A program made the position numbers and the translations under genes. This document shows positions 17,125 to 26,619 of a stretch of 64,000 nt of DNA, one piece after another (position 1 is the stretch's first letter; the number at the start of each line of letters is the position of its first letter). The DNA is taken from the NCBI GenBank assembly GCA_026003335.1, contig BPHB01000001.1, positions 1,448,591-1,512,590 on the forward strand. Direction: 5' to 3'. This stretch comes from Chitinophagales bacterium (GTDB lineage Bacteria > Bacteroidota > Bacteroidia > Chitinophagales > CAIOSU01). The notes under the pieces are model-generated. The model had not been told where the DNA came from. It searched no databases and saw only the letters and a list, made by a program, of their open reading frames with translations.

Positions 17125-18069
17125 CTATTGATTCCAGATGCCAATTCCGGCAACGAAATAAAACTTTCGGGCATCAGGATTGGTGATCAGAGAGACAGAC
17201 ACAGGAAGCTGTACCTTATGCTTTTCGCCCAATTCAAAAGTTTTAGCCACCCGAACACCTGCGTTGACAATATTAAAGCGCTGATTTACGGTTACATCCA
17301 GGCCGTTACGGACATAGCCGCTATTTTGGGTATAGTACTTTCCGTAAGCTCCCCCGAGTATGAGAGTCAGCTCCACGTCACCCTTCAGTTGAAAAGAATA
17401 GCTTCCTTCCACATAAAAGGAGTGTTTCCACCCCACATAACTAACCGTTGTATCGGCAGGCAACTGATTTATGCTGTCGGCCGGAGTAATGGTCATGACC
17501 GGCTGGTCATCTGGCCCATGAAAATTGTAGCCCAGAAATACACTTAGTGGAACATTTTCCGGCCCATCAAAACCTATCAGCGCTTCGTAAATATGCGCAG
17601 TATTGCGTCCGTAGTTAAAATACCGGTCTTTAGCAGTGGTTTCAGTAGGGAAATAATAATCAATCAAGCCAATCCAAACATAGGGAAACCGGAGAGTGGC
17701 ATATAGGTCGGTTTCCGCAAAGCTGCCAGTCACTGCATAGGATGCCCAGGCCCCAATTTGAAAAGTTGCAACCGGCTGGTCTCCTTTTACTATTCGTTTG
17801 GTGGCAACGGAATAGGATACCCCGGGTTGGAAGGCTGGCGCCACGCCAAAATCCATGCCGCGCCAGATGTAACGGCTGACCAAGTCAAAGCCAAATGTGA
17901 CTGGAAACGAGGTTGCGCTTTCTGACAAAACTGTATCCCTACCCGAGGAGGAATTTGCTGGTAAAAACTGGTGTAAGCTTCCTTTAGCCTGGGCTTTCAT
18001 ATAGCCTAAAGAAAAAATGAAAATAAGAAATGTCGTTTCGCGAAAGTGTTTTACTAATATCATATTCAT
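17125..18069 (-). CDS. Outer-membrane beta-barrel protein of the TIGR02001-like type
   Basis: The 314-residue protein has a hydrophobic N-terminal segment (LIFIFSLGYMKAQA) and then strands typical of an outer-membrane barrel. The hallmark VTFGFDLVSRYIWRGMDFG near residue 55 resembles the SRYxxRG start of the TIGR02001-like outer-membrane family. Regular amphipathic strands follow (TFQIGAWASYAVTG, SFYVEGSYSFQLKGDVELTL) and the protein ends in FYFVAGIGIWNQ. Function is unknown; members are usually annotated as conserved hypothetical outer-membrane proteins. A very AT-rich 230-base region precedes it. Confidence 0.65.
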   Translation of the reverse strand: MNMILVKHFRETTFLIFIFSLGYMKAQAKGSLHQFLPANSSSGRDTVLSESATSFPVTFGFDLVSRYIWRGMDFGVAPAFQPGVSYSVATKRIVKGDQPVATFQIGAWASYAVTGSFAETDLYATLRFPYVWIGLIDYYFPTETTAKDRYFNYGRNTAHIYEALIGFDGPENVPLSVFLGYNFHGPDDQPVMTITPADSINQLPADTTVSYVGWKHSFYVEGSYSFQLKGDVELTLILGGAYGKYYTQNSGYVRNGLDVTVNQRFNIVNAGVRVAKTFELGEKHKVQLPVSVSLITNPDARKFYFVAGIGIWNQ

Positions 18070-18393
18070 ATATTTTTAAAAAATTTTGCAGCAAATGAAA
18101 ACAATTTCTGTTTTTTTTCAAAAATTTTTTAAATTTTTTTTATCAATTTTTAGGGCTAAATAATTCCATAAGAAAGCAAAAAAAATTAATAACAAATTGA
18201 TTTTTAGATATTTAATAAACGGCAGCATTTGATTTTGTCTGAAAAAAAAATTTTCAGTTTTTTTTAAAAAAACCATAAAAAATTAATTTTTACCCTATAA
18301 TTTTGAGTTTTTGTAAACGGGTGGTGTTGGGGCGCGGCTTTTCAGGGGTCGCGCCCTTTGTTTTGTGTGGATACTTTGATTTTATCGGATAAT
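18070..18393. other. Intergenic region, extremely AT-rich, with a GC-rich hairpin at one end
   Basis: This gap of 324 bases has no convincing gene. From 18070 to about 18300 it is almost wholly A and T with repeated runs of T or A, unlike the roughly half-GC neighbours. It ends in a GC-rich hairpin at 18330-18356. It lies upstream of the outer-membrane protein gene and downstream of radC, both on the minus strand. No DnaA-box cluster was seen. Confidence 0.6.
18330..18371 (+). terminator. GC-rich hairpin followed by a T-rich tract
   Basis: GGGCGCG (18330-18336) pairs with CGCGCCC (18350-18356) around a 13-base loop, followed on the plus strand by TTTGTTTTGTG. Shape and T tract fit an intrinsic terminator reading rightward, yet no plus-strand gene ends here. 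It may serve radC imperfectly in the other direction, end an unannotated plus-strand RNA, or be an intergenic palindromic repeat. Confidence 0.4.
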
Positions 18394-19104
18394 TTAGATC
18401 AGCCCTTCATCGGCAAAGCTGAAGTATCCGTCAGCGGTTATGATAAGGTGGTCTAAAACTGCTATATCCATAATTTTACCGGCCTCTTTCATTTTGCGGG
18501 TAAGAGCCTTGTCTTGCTCACTGGGCCTTTTATTGCCGGAAGGATGATTATGGGCAAGAATGATGGAAGAGGCCAACAGCTCAACTGCTCTGCGAAAGAT
18601 AATTCTTACATCCGCTACGGTTCCGCTCACCCCTCCTTTGCTTATGGATTCAATAGCAAGTATTTTGTTAGCTCTGTTTAAGCAGATCACCCAAAATTCC
18701 TCGTGAGTAAGATCAGCCATGCGGGGATGCAACACTTCATAAACGGTTTGGCTATTGATGATCTTCAGTTTATCCAGTGCATCAGCCGCCTTTCTGCGTG
18801 CCCCCAGCTCCAAAGCGGCCATAATAGTAATGGCTTTTGTAACTCCAAGCCCTTTGAGATTTTTAGGGTCTTTAAAGTCGGCCAGATGAAAACGGGCAAG
18901 CCGATTAAGGTCATTTCCGGCCTTGGCAAGCAGACGTTTTGCCAGATCAACGGCCGACAATTCCCGTGAGCCACTGCGAATCAGGATGGCAAGGAGTTCA
19001 GCATTTGAAAGGGCTTGCCTGCCTTTGGTGATCAGCTTTTCCCGTGGGCGATCATCTTCCGCCCATGTGCGGATAGGCAACCTGTATGATTCGTTTTCTT
19101 CCAC
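18394..19104 (-). CDS. radC: RadC family JAB-domain protein
   Basis: The 236-residue protein starts at GTG 19104 (EENESYRLPIRTWAEDDRPR, the normal RadC N-terminus). Residues about 10-100 form the helix-hairpin-helix-like N-terminal region (LSNAELLAILIRSG, LKGLGVTKAITIMAALELG). Residues about 110-236 form the JAB/MPN metalloprotease-like domain, with the zinc-site motif AHNHPSGNKRPSEQD (HxH and Asp). Despite its name, a role in DNA repair is not established for the family. It lies downstream of rpsT on the same strand, behind a strong terminator. Confidence 0.95.
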   Translation of the reverse strand: MEENESYRLPIRTWAEDDRPREKLITKGRQALSNAELLAILIRSGSRELSAVDLAKRLLAKAGNDLNRLARFHLADFKDPKNLKGLGVTKAITIMAALELGARRKAADALDKLKIINSQTVYEVLHPRMADLTHEEFWVICLNRANKILAIESISKGGVSGTVADVRIIFRRAVELLASSIILAHNHPSGNKRPSEQDKALTRKMKEAGKIMDIAVLDHLIITADGYFSFADEGLI

Positions 19105-19117
19105 GGATAATGTTTTT

Positions 19118-19156
19118 CTAAAAATAAAAAAGCATGCGCAAACATTTACACATGCT
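19118..19156 (-). terminator. Intrinsic terminator of rpsT
   Basis: On the minus strand AGCATGTG (19156-19149) pairs with CGCATGCT (19138-19131), an 8-bp stem with one G-U pair and a 10-base loop, directly followed by TTTTTTATTTTT. It begins 52 bases after the rpsT stop codon. Confidence 0.8.
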
Positions 19157-19208
19157 ACAGTCGGGATGTTGTATAGGCTTCCGGGAAGAAGTGTGCGAAA
19201 CTGGAGGC

Positions 19209-19463
19209 TTACTTCAGCTTGTTTACATGTATCATGACCGAAGATTTAAGATTAGCCGCCTTCTTCCAGTGTATCTGATTTCTTTTAACCAGCCGGTCAA
19301 TTCTGGAAACCACCTGGGGTAACAGCTTAAGTGCCTCAGTTTTATCGGTTGTAGCCCTCAACTTTGCAATCAGGTTGCGTGTGGTCTTACCGTAATACCT
19401 ATTTTCAGCTCTTCTTTTGGCAGATTGTCTTATTCTTTTGATAGCGGATTTGTGATGTGCCAT
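19209..19463 (-). CDS. rpsT: 30S ribosomal protein S20
   Basis: The 84-residue basic protein starts MAHHKSAIKRIRQSAKRR, the typical S20 N-terminus, which fixes the start at ATG 19463. An in-frame extension upstream to 19625 is not supported. It binds 16S rRNA as a primary assembly protein of the small subunit. A TAGCTTTG promoter element lies about 24 bases upstream of the start and a strong terminator follows, so it appears to be a single-gene transcript. Confidence 0.95.
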   Translation of the reverse strand: MAHHKSAIKRIRQSAKRRAENRYYGKTTRNLIAKLRATTDKTEALKLLPQVVSRIDRLVKRNQIHWKKAANLKSSVMIHVNKLK

Positions 19464-19486
19464 GCCGTATATTTTATTCAGGGTTG

Positions 19487-19518
19487 CAAAGCTAACGAAA
19501 TCTGAACGATTAGAAAAA
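19487..19518 (-). promoter_or_regulatory. Candidate rpsT promoter
   Basis: On the minus strand TAGCTTTG (19494-19487) fits the Bacteroidota -7 consensus TAnnTTTG. A TTTT stretch 19 bases further upstream stands at the -33 position. The predicted transcript start is near 19480, giving a leader of about 17 bases before ATG 19463. Confidence 0.45.
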
Positions 19519-19602
19519 CATACACCTGCAAAGGATTCGTAAGCAGATGCAAATAAAAGGTTTCTCCAAAATCCGATATTTGCATAAAGCATCGCTTCCT
19601 GC

Positions 19603-22302
19603 ATGGACGTATCGTATATTTCCAATGCCCATCCGGCTTACATAGAATCACTTTACCAGGATTACAAAAAAGATCCGACATCGATTGATGGAGAGTGGAA
19701 ACGTTTTTTTGAAGGCTTTGATCTGGCCGTTTCGCTCTACTCTTCAGAAGGAGCTTCCGTTTCACCAGATGAACTAAAGGTCTGGTCATTGATTCAGGCT
19801 TATCGTATGCGCGGACACCTGATTTCAAAAACCAATCCCATCCGCGAGCGCAAAGACCGCAAGGCCAATCTGGAGCTGCATCATTTCGGGCTTTCGGAGA
19901 AACATTTGAGCCAGACCTTTCTGGCCGGAAAAGAACTAGGGCTCACAGAACCTACACTGGGAAACATCCTCGCCCGGCTAAAGAAAATTTATTGCGGCTC
20001 TATCGGTTTTGAGTACGGCTACATCAGCAATACTGAAAAATACAACTGGCTGAAAACACGTATTGAAAAAGACGGAGGTGAAGTACATCTGCCGCTGGAA
20101 AAGAAAAAACGCATTCTCACCAAACTCAATGAATCGGCTGTGCTTGAAAAGTTTCTGCACACCAAATACATTGGCCAGAAACGGTTCTCACTGGAAGGCG
20201 GTGAATCCACTATTCCCGCTCTGGATGCCATCATTCAGAAGGCAGCCGAACTGGGCGTGCAGGAAATTATCATCGGCATGGCACATCGTGGCCGCCTCAA
20301 TGTGTTGGCCAATATTATGGGCAAAACCTACAAACAGATTTTCAGCGAGTTTGAAGGCAACCTCCCTGCCGATCTCACCATGGGTGACGGTGATGTAAAA
20401 TATCACCTCGGGTATTCTTCGCAAATAAAAACCCTTAACGACAAAATCGTGCATCTTAAACTGGTGCCCAATCCTTCGCATTTGGAAGCGGTAAATCCGG
20501 TCGTAGAAGGCTTTGCCCGGGCTAAGGCTGACATCGTTTACGGCTCAGACATTGATCTGATTTTTCCTTTGCTGATTCACGGAGATGCCTCTCTTGCCGG
20601 ACAGGGGGTGGTCTACGAAACCATTCAAATGTCACAACTGGAAGGATATACCACAGGGGGCACATTGCATTTTGTCATTAATAACCAGATCGGATTTACC
20701 ACCGATTTTGATGATGCCCGCTCCTCTAACTACTGCACCAGTGTAGCGGCCGTTATTGAGGCTCCTGTCTTTCATGTTAACGGTGATGATGTGGAAGCCG
20801 TAGTCTATGCTGTAGAACTGGCAACCGAATACCGGCAACATTTTAATACAGATGTATTTGTGGACATGGTGTGCTACCGTAAATACGGCCATAACGAAGG
20901 GGATGAGCCCCGCTTTACGCAACCTAAGCTATACAGCATTATCGCCAACCATCCCAGCCCCCGGGAGATCTATGTAAAAAAGCTCGTTGAAGCAGGCAGC
21001 ATCGAAGCTGAACTTGCAAAAAAAATGGATAAGGAGTTTTGGAAAATGCTCCAGGACCGCCTCAATGAGGTAAAACAGCAACCCCTTCCTTATGAATATC
21101 AGGAGCCGGAGCTGGCCTGGAAATCCCTGCGCAGATCCCGGCCTGAGGATTTTGAAAAATCCCCTGATACCTATATCTCCAAAGAGGTAATGGATAAGGT
21201 GCTGAATGGTATTATCACCTATCCTCCCGACTTTAAACCCTTACAAAAGGTTAAAAAACTTCTTGATCAGCAGCGGACAATGATTGAGGAAGGTGTACTG
21301 GACTGGGCCCTGGGGGAACTGCTCGCCTACGGATCCATTTTGCTGGAGGGCAAAGACATTCGCATGAGCGGCCAGGATATTCGCAGGGGCACCTTCTCTC
21401 ATCGGCATGCTATCATCCGTGACGAAGACACCAGCGCCCCCTACAATCGGCTGGCTCATCTGGATCCCCAACAAGGCAAGTTCAGAATATACAACTCGCT
21501 GCTGTCGGAGTTTGGTGTGCTGGGGTTTGAGTTCGGCTACTCCATGGCCTCACCCAACACGCTTACCATTTGGGAAGCACAGTTTGGAGACTTTGCCAAT
21601 GGCGCACAAACCATTATTGACCAATTTATAGCCCCTTCAGAAAGCAAATGGCAACGGATGAGCGGCCTGGTACTCCTGCTTCCTCACGGCTATGAAGGAC
21701 AGGGACCCGAACACTCCAGCGGCCGTCTGGAACGCTTCCTTCAGCTTAGTGCAGAGTTCAACATGATCGTTGCTAATTGCACTACCCCCGCCAATTTCTT
21801 CCATCTCCTGCGCAGACAACTTGCCTGGCCCTTTCGCAAACCACTTGTTGTTATGACTCCCAAATCCCTGCTTCGCCACCCAAAATGTGTTTCTCCGAAG
21901 GAGGAATTCCTCAAAGGCGGATTCAGGGAAATTCTTGATGATACTTACGCAGATGCACGAAAGGTAAAAAAGGTGTTGCTGTGTTCAGGAAAAATCTATT
22001 ACGACCTGCAGGAATTGCAGGAAAGGGATAAGCGCAAAGATATAGCCATCATAAGACTGGAACAGCTTTATCCGCTTAATTACAAAACCCTGGATGCAAT
22101 TACTGACAAATACCATAAGGCTAAATTCATCTGGGTGCAGGAAGAGCCCTCTAACATGGGAGCTTGGGTGTACATGTTAAGCTGTTACCGCAAGGTACCC
22201 CTGGATGTCATTTCACGGAAGAATAGCGCTTCGCCCGCAACAGGATATCAAAAAGTGCATTTTGAAGAACAACAGCGCATCATAGAACAGGCCTTTGCCT
22301 GA
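19603..22302 (+). CDS. sucA: 2-oxoglutarate dehydrogenase E1 component
   Basis: The 899-residue thiamine-diphosphate enzyme decarboxylates 2-oxoglutarate in the TCA cycle and passes the succinyl group to the E2 lipoyl arm. The N-terminus has the E2-binding pattern of the family (NAHPAYIESLYQDYKKDP, then WKRFFEGF). Later motifs include GMAHRGRLNVLANIMGK, the thiamine-binding region GDASLAGQGVVYE and NNQIGFTT, and C-terminal LLLPHGYEGQGPEHSS. Length is normal. The E2 gene follows 65 bases downstream and is probably in the same transcript. E3 (dihydrolipoamide dehydrogenase) is not in the window. Confidence 0.98.
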   Translation: MDVSYISNAHPAYIESLYQDYKKDPTSIDGEWKRFFEGFDLAVSLYSSEGASVSPDELKVWSLIQAYRMRGHLISKTNPIRERKDRKANLELHHFGLSEKHLSQTFLAGKELGLTEPTLGNILARLKKIYCGSIGFEYGYISNTEKYNWLKTRIEKDGGEVHLPLEKKKRILTKLNESAVLEKFLHTKYIGQKRFSLEGGESTIPALDAIIQKAAELGVQEIIIGMAHRGRLNVLANIMGKTYKQIFSEFEGNLPADLTMGDGDVKYHLGYSSQIKTLNDKIVHLKLVPNPSHLEAVNPVVEGFARAKADIVYGSDIDLIFPLLIHGDASLAGQGVVYETIQMSQLEGYTTGGTLHFVINNQIGFTTDFDDARSSNYCTSVAAVIEAPVFHVNGDDVEAVVYAVELATEYRQHFNTDVFVDMVCYRKYGHNEGDEPRFTQPKLYSIIANHPSPREIYVKKLVEAGSIEAELAKKMDKEFWKMLQDRLNEVKQQPLPYEYQEPELAWKSLRRSRPEDFEKSPDTYISKEVMDKVLNGIITYPPDFKPLQKVKKLLDQQRTMIEEGVLDWALGELLAYGSILLEGKDIRMSGQDIRRGTFSHRHAIIRDEDTSAPYNRLAHLDPQQGKFRIYNSLLSEFGVLGFEFGYSMASPNTLTIWEAQFGDFANGAQTIIDQFIAPSESKWQRMSGLVLLLPHGYEGQGPEHSSGRLERFLQLSAEFNMIVANCTTPANFFHLLRRQLAWPFRKPLVVMTPKSLLRHPKCVSPKEEFLKGGFREILDDTYADARKVKKVLLCSGKIYYDLQELQERDKRKDIAIIRLEQLYPLNYKTLDAITDKYHKAKFIWVQEEPSNMGAWVYMLSCYRKVPLDVISRKNSASPATGYQKVHFEEQQRIIEQAFA

Positions 22303-22367
22303 TGGAAACCCGTATAGGCTGATTGATTTAACTTCGTAAGTATTATTCAACGCGATAAACAGTTCTT

Positions 22368-23645
22368 ATGCTTGAAGTAAAAGTACCTGCAGTAGGCGAA
22401 TCCGTCACAGAAGTGACCCTGGCCAACTGGTTGGTAAAAGATGGCGACATTGTGGAAATTGACCAGCCTCTTTGTGAAATAGATTCCGATAAAGCTACCT
22501 TTGAAGTAACAGCTGAAAAATCAGGCCGCATCGCCATAGTTGTTCAGGCAGGCGAAACCGTTCCTGTAGGTGCAGTTATCGCAAAAATAGACACCAGCGT
22601 TGCCGTGCCTGCAAAGAAGGAGCCTGTTCCCGCTGAACCCCCGGCTGACTCTACGGTTAAAACAGAACCTAAGGAAGTAGTAAAAAAAACGGAAACAAAA
22701 GCCTCTCAGAAGCCTGCTGAGCAAAAAGAAACGGCCTATGCCCAGGGTGTGCCTTCTCCCGCTGCTGCCAAACTGATAGCCGAACATAACATTAAAACTT
22801 CTTCCATTACACCATCGGGTAAGGGAGGACGCATCACCAAAGAAGATGTGCTCAAAACCATGGCCCGGCAGCCGGAGCAGGGCAACGGTTCTGAAGCCCC
22901 CAAAAAGGGGAGTTTTAGCCGGGAAACACACAGGGAAAAAATGTCCACCCTGCGAAAAACCATTGCCAGACGCCTGGTGGCTGCTAAAAATGAAACAGCC
23001 ATGCTCACCACCTTTAACGAGGTGGACATGAGCGCCATCCTGCACATTCGCAACCAATACAAAGAGAAATTCAAAGAAATACACGGCATAGGACTCGGTT
23101 TTATGTCTTTTTTTACAAAAGCCTGCTGTATTGCCCTCCAGGAATTTCCGGCCGTTAACGGCATTATTGAAGATGAATATATCGTGTATCACGATTACTG
23201 TGACATCGGCATAGCGGTATCTACACCCCGCGGACTGGTTGTGCCCGTGATCCGCAATGCAGAATCTCTTTCCATGGCAGAAATTGAAAAAGCCGTTGTG
23301 GACCTGGCCACACGCGGCAGAGATAACAAACTTACCCTGGAGGAGATGCAGGGCGGCACGTTTACCATCAGCAACGGTGGGGTTTTCGGCTCCTTGCTTT
23401 CCACGCCTATACTGAACGCCCCCCAATCAGCCATTCTGGGTATGCATAAAATTGAGGAGCGCCCCATCGCTGTAAACGGACAGGTCGTAATTCGCCCGAT
23501 GATGTATGTCGCTTTATCTTATGACCACAGAATCATTGATGGCAAAGAATCCGTAAGCTTTCTGGTAAGAGTAAAGCAACTGCTGGAGAATCCGGCATTC
23601 ATGCTCACCGGAGATGATCCGGTGAAAACGCTGCTGGGCGTTTGA
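22368..23645 (+). CDS. sucB: Dihydrolipoyllysine-residue succinyltransferase, E2 of 2-oxoglutarate dehydrogenase
   Basis: The 425-residue E2 core moves the succinyl group from E1 to coenzyme A. Domains in order: one lipoyl domain (residues 1-76, lipoylated Lys in [11 protein letters not shown]), an Ala/Pro/Lys-rich linker, a peripheral-subunit-binding domain (about 125-165, [14 protein letters not shown] to GGRITKEDV), and the catalytic acyltransferase domain (about 195-425). The active site is [16 protein letters not shown] near residue 385 (HxxxDG). Pairing with sucA supports the 2-oxoglutarate rather than pyruvate complex. The gene ends TTTGA at 23645. Confidence 0.97.
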   Translation: MLEVKVPAVGESVTEVTLANWLVKDGDIVEIDQPLCEIDSDKATFEVTAEKSGRIAIVVQAGETVPVGAVIAKIDTSVAVPAKKEPVPAEPPADSTVKTEPKEVVKKTETKASQKPAEQKETAYAQGVPSPAAAKLIAEHNIKTSSITPSGKGGRITKEDVLKTMARQPEQGNGSEAPKKGSFSRETHREKMSTLRKTIARRLVAAKNETAMLTTFNEVDMSAILHIRNQYKEKFKEIHGIGLGFMSFFTKACCIALQEFPAVNGIIEDEYIVYHDYCDIGIAVSTPRGLVVPVIRNAESLSMAEIEKAVVDLATRGRDNKLTLEEMQGGTFTISNGGVFGSLLSTPILNAPQSAILGMHKIEERPIAVNGQVVIRPMMYVALSYDHRIIDGKESVSFLVRVKQLLENPAFMLTGDDPVKTLLGV

Positions 23646-23829
23646 TTAATCCGTCTTTTGTGCGGGAATCCGCGATCACCTCTGCTATCGTATCCGTCAA
23701 ATGAGCGCAACCTGCAGAAGATAACGCCAAATAATTATTGCTGTTCTTCAAATGCGGCAAAAGGAGCAGGCCAGCGCATAAAATACCATCACCCGCTCCA
23801 GTGTCGGCAGCAGGAGAGGCAGGTTTTAA
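23609..23829 (-). pseudogene. Possible remnant of a PfkB-type sugar kinase gene
   Basis: On the minus strand, in the 186-base gap between sucB and an esterase, one frame stays open for about 74 codons with no plausible start. It encodes PAADTGAGDGILCAGLLLL, which resembles the PfkB signature (D-T-x-G-A-G-D-x-F-x-x-G). The last codons overlap the end of sucB. A short open frame this size can occur by chance, so the call rests on the one motif. Confidence 0.2.
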
Positions 23830-23831
23830 CC

Positions 23832-25085
23832 TTAGTGTTTTATAATGATTTTTTTATGCCCCAGCGGGCTTCCCTTATCATCAGCGGCATACACAATATA
23901 CAGTCCGGGCACCCAGCGACCGGTATACAACTTTTGCCGCTGTGCGGCATTAGCATATTGTTGCGTGTATATTTTTTCTCCCATTGCATTGAAAACATCT
24001 ATACGCGATATGGGCGCATAATTGCTCTCTGCATACAGCTCTTGGAATACAGGATTGGGAAATACCTGCAATAACCGGACGGGTTTAAAATCATCCGGAA
24101 CAGGAAGCGGAAAATCATTGCATATCATCGGATACAGAAAATCCCGGGCAATAGTATCTATTTCAGCACATAAAGCCCAGGAAGTATCCCATGGGGTATG
24201 ATCATAATCGTAATAGGTTTTTAATTGATGATATATCCCCCGGTTATTTAAAGCCGTGTCTATAGAACCCGATCCGTAAAGGGTTATCAAGGTGAAAAAA
24301 TTATAAGGCGGCAATCGGTAAACCTGGTCAAAGAAGTAAGGAATGGTGCGGTCCTTATCTCCGTGTATCAGCAGCATGGGCTCCTCATCATCACCAATCC
24401 ACCATAGGCGGTTGATGCCTCCTGCCATGGGTATGGCAGCTTTGACAGATGAAGAATAGCCCGGATTTCCGGCATCGCCTTCCAACCCGCCATGGGCGAG
24501 TACTGAATCCAGCAATACCGCAGGCACCTCACTCAAATCATCCAGATAGGCATAGTGAATGCTCAGCACAGCGCCTGCAGAGCTACCTCCTATGAAAATA
24601 TAATTGCTATCTATACGAAACTGATTGGCAGTGGCCGCATCTTTTACAAAAAAGCGTACTGCAGCTTTGGCGTCATAAATAGCGTTCAACACTGCATACA
24701 TCATTTTGACGGAATCAATGAGATTGAGTGCTTCGGTTAAGCGATATTGTATGGACGCTGTCACAAAGCCACGTTGCGCAAAGCTGCGGCACAGGACATT
24801 CACGGCACGGTCCGTATTTTTGTCACCTGAATTGAACCCTCCGCCATGCGCTAACAAAAGAAGCGGCCGTCTTTGTGCATCATCATTGACTGGCAGGAAC
24901 ACATCCATCTTGTTAAAGTCAGAGCGTACGGTAGTGTACTGCACTTCCATACTGTCAAAGGCAAAAATTTTATCATAAAAACGTCCTGCCCGCGGGCACT
25001 GCGCCCATACCTCTGAGAGTGTCAGCACAGCTATGACAATGGCCGGCACCAGGCAGCCGGAAAAATATTTACGAAGGCCGAACAT
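23832..25085 (-). CDS. Secreted alpha/beta-hydrolase esterase with T9SS sorting domain
   Basis: The 417-residue protein has a signal peptide (about 1-28, ending EVWAQ), an alpha/beta-hydrolase domain (about 50-330) and a type A T9SS sorting domain (about 345-417, LLQVFPNPVFQEL to GHKKIIIKH). Hydrolase motifs are the oxyanion-hole HGGGF and the nucleophile elbow GGSSAG. LLIHGDKDRTIPY carries the likely acid Asp, and a histidine in YDYDHTPWD is the probable base. This is the carboxylesterase/lipase type of fold; the substrate is unknown. It would be exported through T9SS and held at or released from the surface. It lies downstream of accC but is separated by 186 bases. Confidence 0.85.
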   Translation of the reverse strand: MFGLRKYFSGCLVPAIVIAVLTLSEVWAQCPRAGRFYDKIFAFDSMEVQYTTVRSDFNKMDVFLPVNDDAQRRPLLLLAHGGGFNSGDKNTDRAVNVLCRSFAQRGFVTASIQYRLTEALNLIDSVKMMYAVLNAIYDAKAAVRFFVKDAATANQFRIDSNYIFIGGSSAGAVLSIHYAYLDDLSEVPAVLLDSVLAHGGLEGDAGNPGYSSSVKAAIPMAGGINRLWWIGDDEEPMLLIHGDKDRTIPYFFDQVYRLPPYNFFTLITLYGSGSIDTALNNRGIYHQLKTYYDYDHTPWDTSWALCAEIDTIARDFLYPMICNDFPLPVPDDFKPVRLLQVFPNPVFQELYAESNYAPISRIDVFNAMGEKIYTQQYANAAQRQKLYTGRWVPGLYIVYAADDKGSPLGHKKIIIKH

Positions 25086-25120
25086 ACCGATCCCTCACAG
25101 CAAAAATGGATTCATGAGAG

Positions 25121-25143
25121 GTGCAACCCTGATTCAGTTGCAC
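25121..25143. repeat. Short perfect inverted repeat upstream of the secreted esterase gene
   Basis: GTGCAAC (25121-25127) and GTTGCAC (25137-25143) are perfect inverted copies around a 9-base spacer. They lie 36 bases upstream of the esterase start codon at 25085. There is no T tract, so a regulator-binding site or leader hairpin is more likely than a terminator. Confidence 0.4.
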
Positions 25144-25271
25144 ACTAAGATAGGATTTCTGTACCCTCCGGCAAAGAGCCAACCGAAAATCAGTAGGGTT
25201 ACGAAGATGTGTAAACAGGGCCTCACCGTCAGCGCCTTTTTACCATGAGCATACATCCCGCAGCGGGTAAG

Positions 25272-26612
25272 TTATTTTTTGAAATTAAGATGCTCTACAA
25301 AGGAGGTTGTGAAATTTCCGGCTTTGAAGTCATCATGCCGCATCAGGGCAATCTGGAAGGGAATGGTGGTTTTTATACCTTCCACGATAAATTCATTCAA
25401 GGCACGCTCCATTTTGGCAATGACGGCATCACGGGTCTGGGCGCGACAGATCACTTTAGCAAGTAATGAATCGTAATAAGGCGGAACGGTATATCCGGCA
25501 TAGACGTGTGTATCTACTCTCACTCCATGGCCTTTGGGTGTATGAAAGGAAGTGATCTTGCCCGGACAGGGTGCGAAATTGTTGTAGGGATCTTCAGCAT
25601 TGATGCGGCATTCCATAGCACAACCCTGTGGGAAATAGTTTTTACCGCTAATCTTCACACCCGCTGCAATCTTAATCTGTTCCTTCACCAGGTCATAGTC
25701 AATCACTTCCTCGGTCACCGGATGTTCCACCTGAATGCGGGTATTCATTTCCATGAAGTAAAAATTCTTGTACTTGTCCACAAGAAATTCTACCGTACCC
25801 AGGCTTTCGTAGTTAATGGCCTTTCCTGCCAGCACAGCTGCTTCGCCCATTTTTTTCCGCAACCGGGTGTCCACAAAAGGTGAGGGTGACTCCTCTACCA
25901 GCTTCTGCATTCTGCGCTGAATAGAGCAGTCGCGTTCCGACATGTGAATGACATTACCATACTGGTCACCGGCAATCTGTATTTCTATATGGCGCGGTTC
26001 TTCTATAAATTTTTCAATATACACCCCTTCGTTGGAGAAAGCCGCTTTCGCTTCTGCACGGGCTATTTCAAAGGCTTTTTCAAAGTCTTTTTCATCGCGC
26101 ACGATACGAATTCCTTTGCCTCCACCTCCGGCAGTGGCCTTAATTACAATCGGATAGCCTATTTTCTTAATCACCTTTTTTGCGGCACTCATATCAGACA
26201 CCAGGCCGTCAGATCCGGGAATCACCGGCACTCCGGCTTCTTTCATGGTTTTTTTTGCCGTTACCTTGTCGCCCATTTTCCTTATCATTTCAGCCGAAGG
26301 CCCAATCAGCTTTATATTGTGTTGCTCACACAATTCGGCAAAGGCAGGATTTTCGGCATGAAAGCCGTAGCCGGGATGAATGGCATCGGAGTTGGTGAGT
26401 TCGGCCACGGCCATGATGGTAGGAATTTTCAGATAGCTTTCGCTGCTGGGAGGGGGACCTATACAAACGGCTTCATCGGCAAAACGCACGTGCAGGCTCT
26501 CCTTGTCAGCCGTAGAATACACGGCTACCGTCTTAATGCCCATCTCGCGGCACGTGCGTATGATTCTAAGGGCTATTTCTCCCCGGTTGGCAATCAGGAT
26601 TTTCTTAAACAT
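25272..26612 (-). CDS. accC: Acetyl-CoA carboxylase biotin carboxylase subunit
   Basis: The 446-residue ATP-grasp enzyme carboxylates the biotin on AccB, the first step of fatty-acid synthesis. The start [20 protein letters not shown] fixes ATG 26612; a further 9 in-frame codons upstream overlap accB and are not needed. Motifs: the glycine-rich ATP loop [33 protein letters not shown] and [15 protein letters not shown]. Length is typical. It follows accB by 7 bases, the last gene of the operon beginning at 29514. Confidence 0.97.
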   Translation of the reverse strand: MFKKILIANRGEIALRIIRTCREMGIKTVAVYSTADKESLHVRFADEAVCIGPPPSSESYLKIPTIMAVAELTNSDAIHPGYGFHAENPAFAELCEQHNIKLIGPSAEMIRKMGDKVTAKKTMKEAGVPVIPGSDGLVSDMSAAKKVIKKIGYPIVIKATAGGGGKGIRIVRDEKDFEKAFEIARAEAKAAFSNEGVYIEKFIEEPRHIEIQIAGDQYGNVIHMSERDCSIQRRMQKLVEESPSPFVDTRLRKKMGEAAVLAGKAINYESLGTVEFLVDKYKNFYFMEMNTRIQVEHPVTEEVIDYDLVKEQIKIAAGVKISGKNYFPQGCAMECRINAEDPYNNFAPCPGKITSFHTPKGHGVRVDTHVYAGYTVPPYYDSLLAKVICRAQTRDAVIAKMERALNEFIVEGIKTTIPFQIALMRHDDFKAGNFTTSFVEHLNFKK

Positions 26613-26619
26613 GGGTGGG

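Noticed and set aside
18070-18300. Replication origin in the AT-rich gap
   Set aside because: No cluster of DnaA boxes (TTATCCACA-like) and no dnaA, dnaN or gidA neighbours.
19464-19625. N-terminal extension of S20 to 138 residues
   Set aside because: The conserved S20 start MAHHKSAIKR is internal to it, and a promoter element and the sucA start region occupy the extension.
22521-23426. Open frame of 301 codons on the strand opposite sucB
   Set aside because: It is a shadow of the sucB coding frame with no family features and Phe/Gly-rich composition typical of antisense reading.
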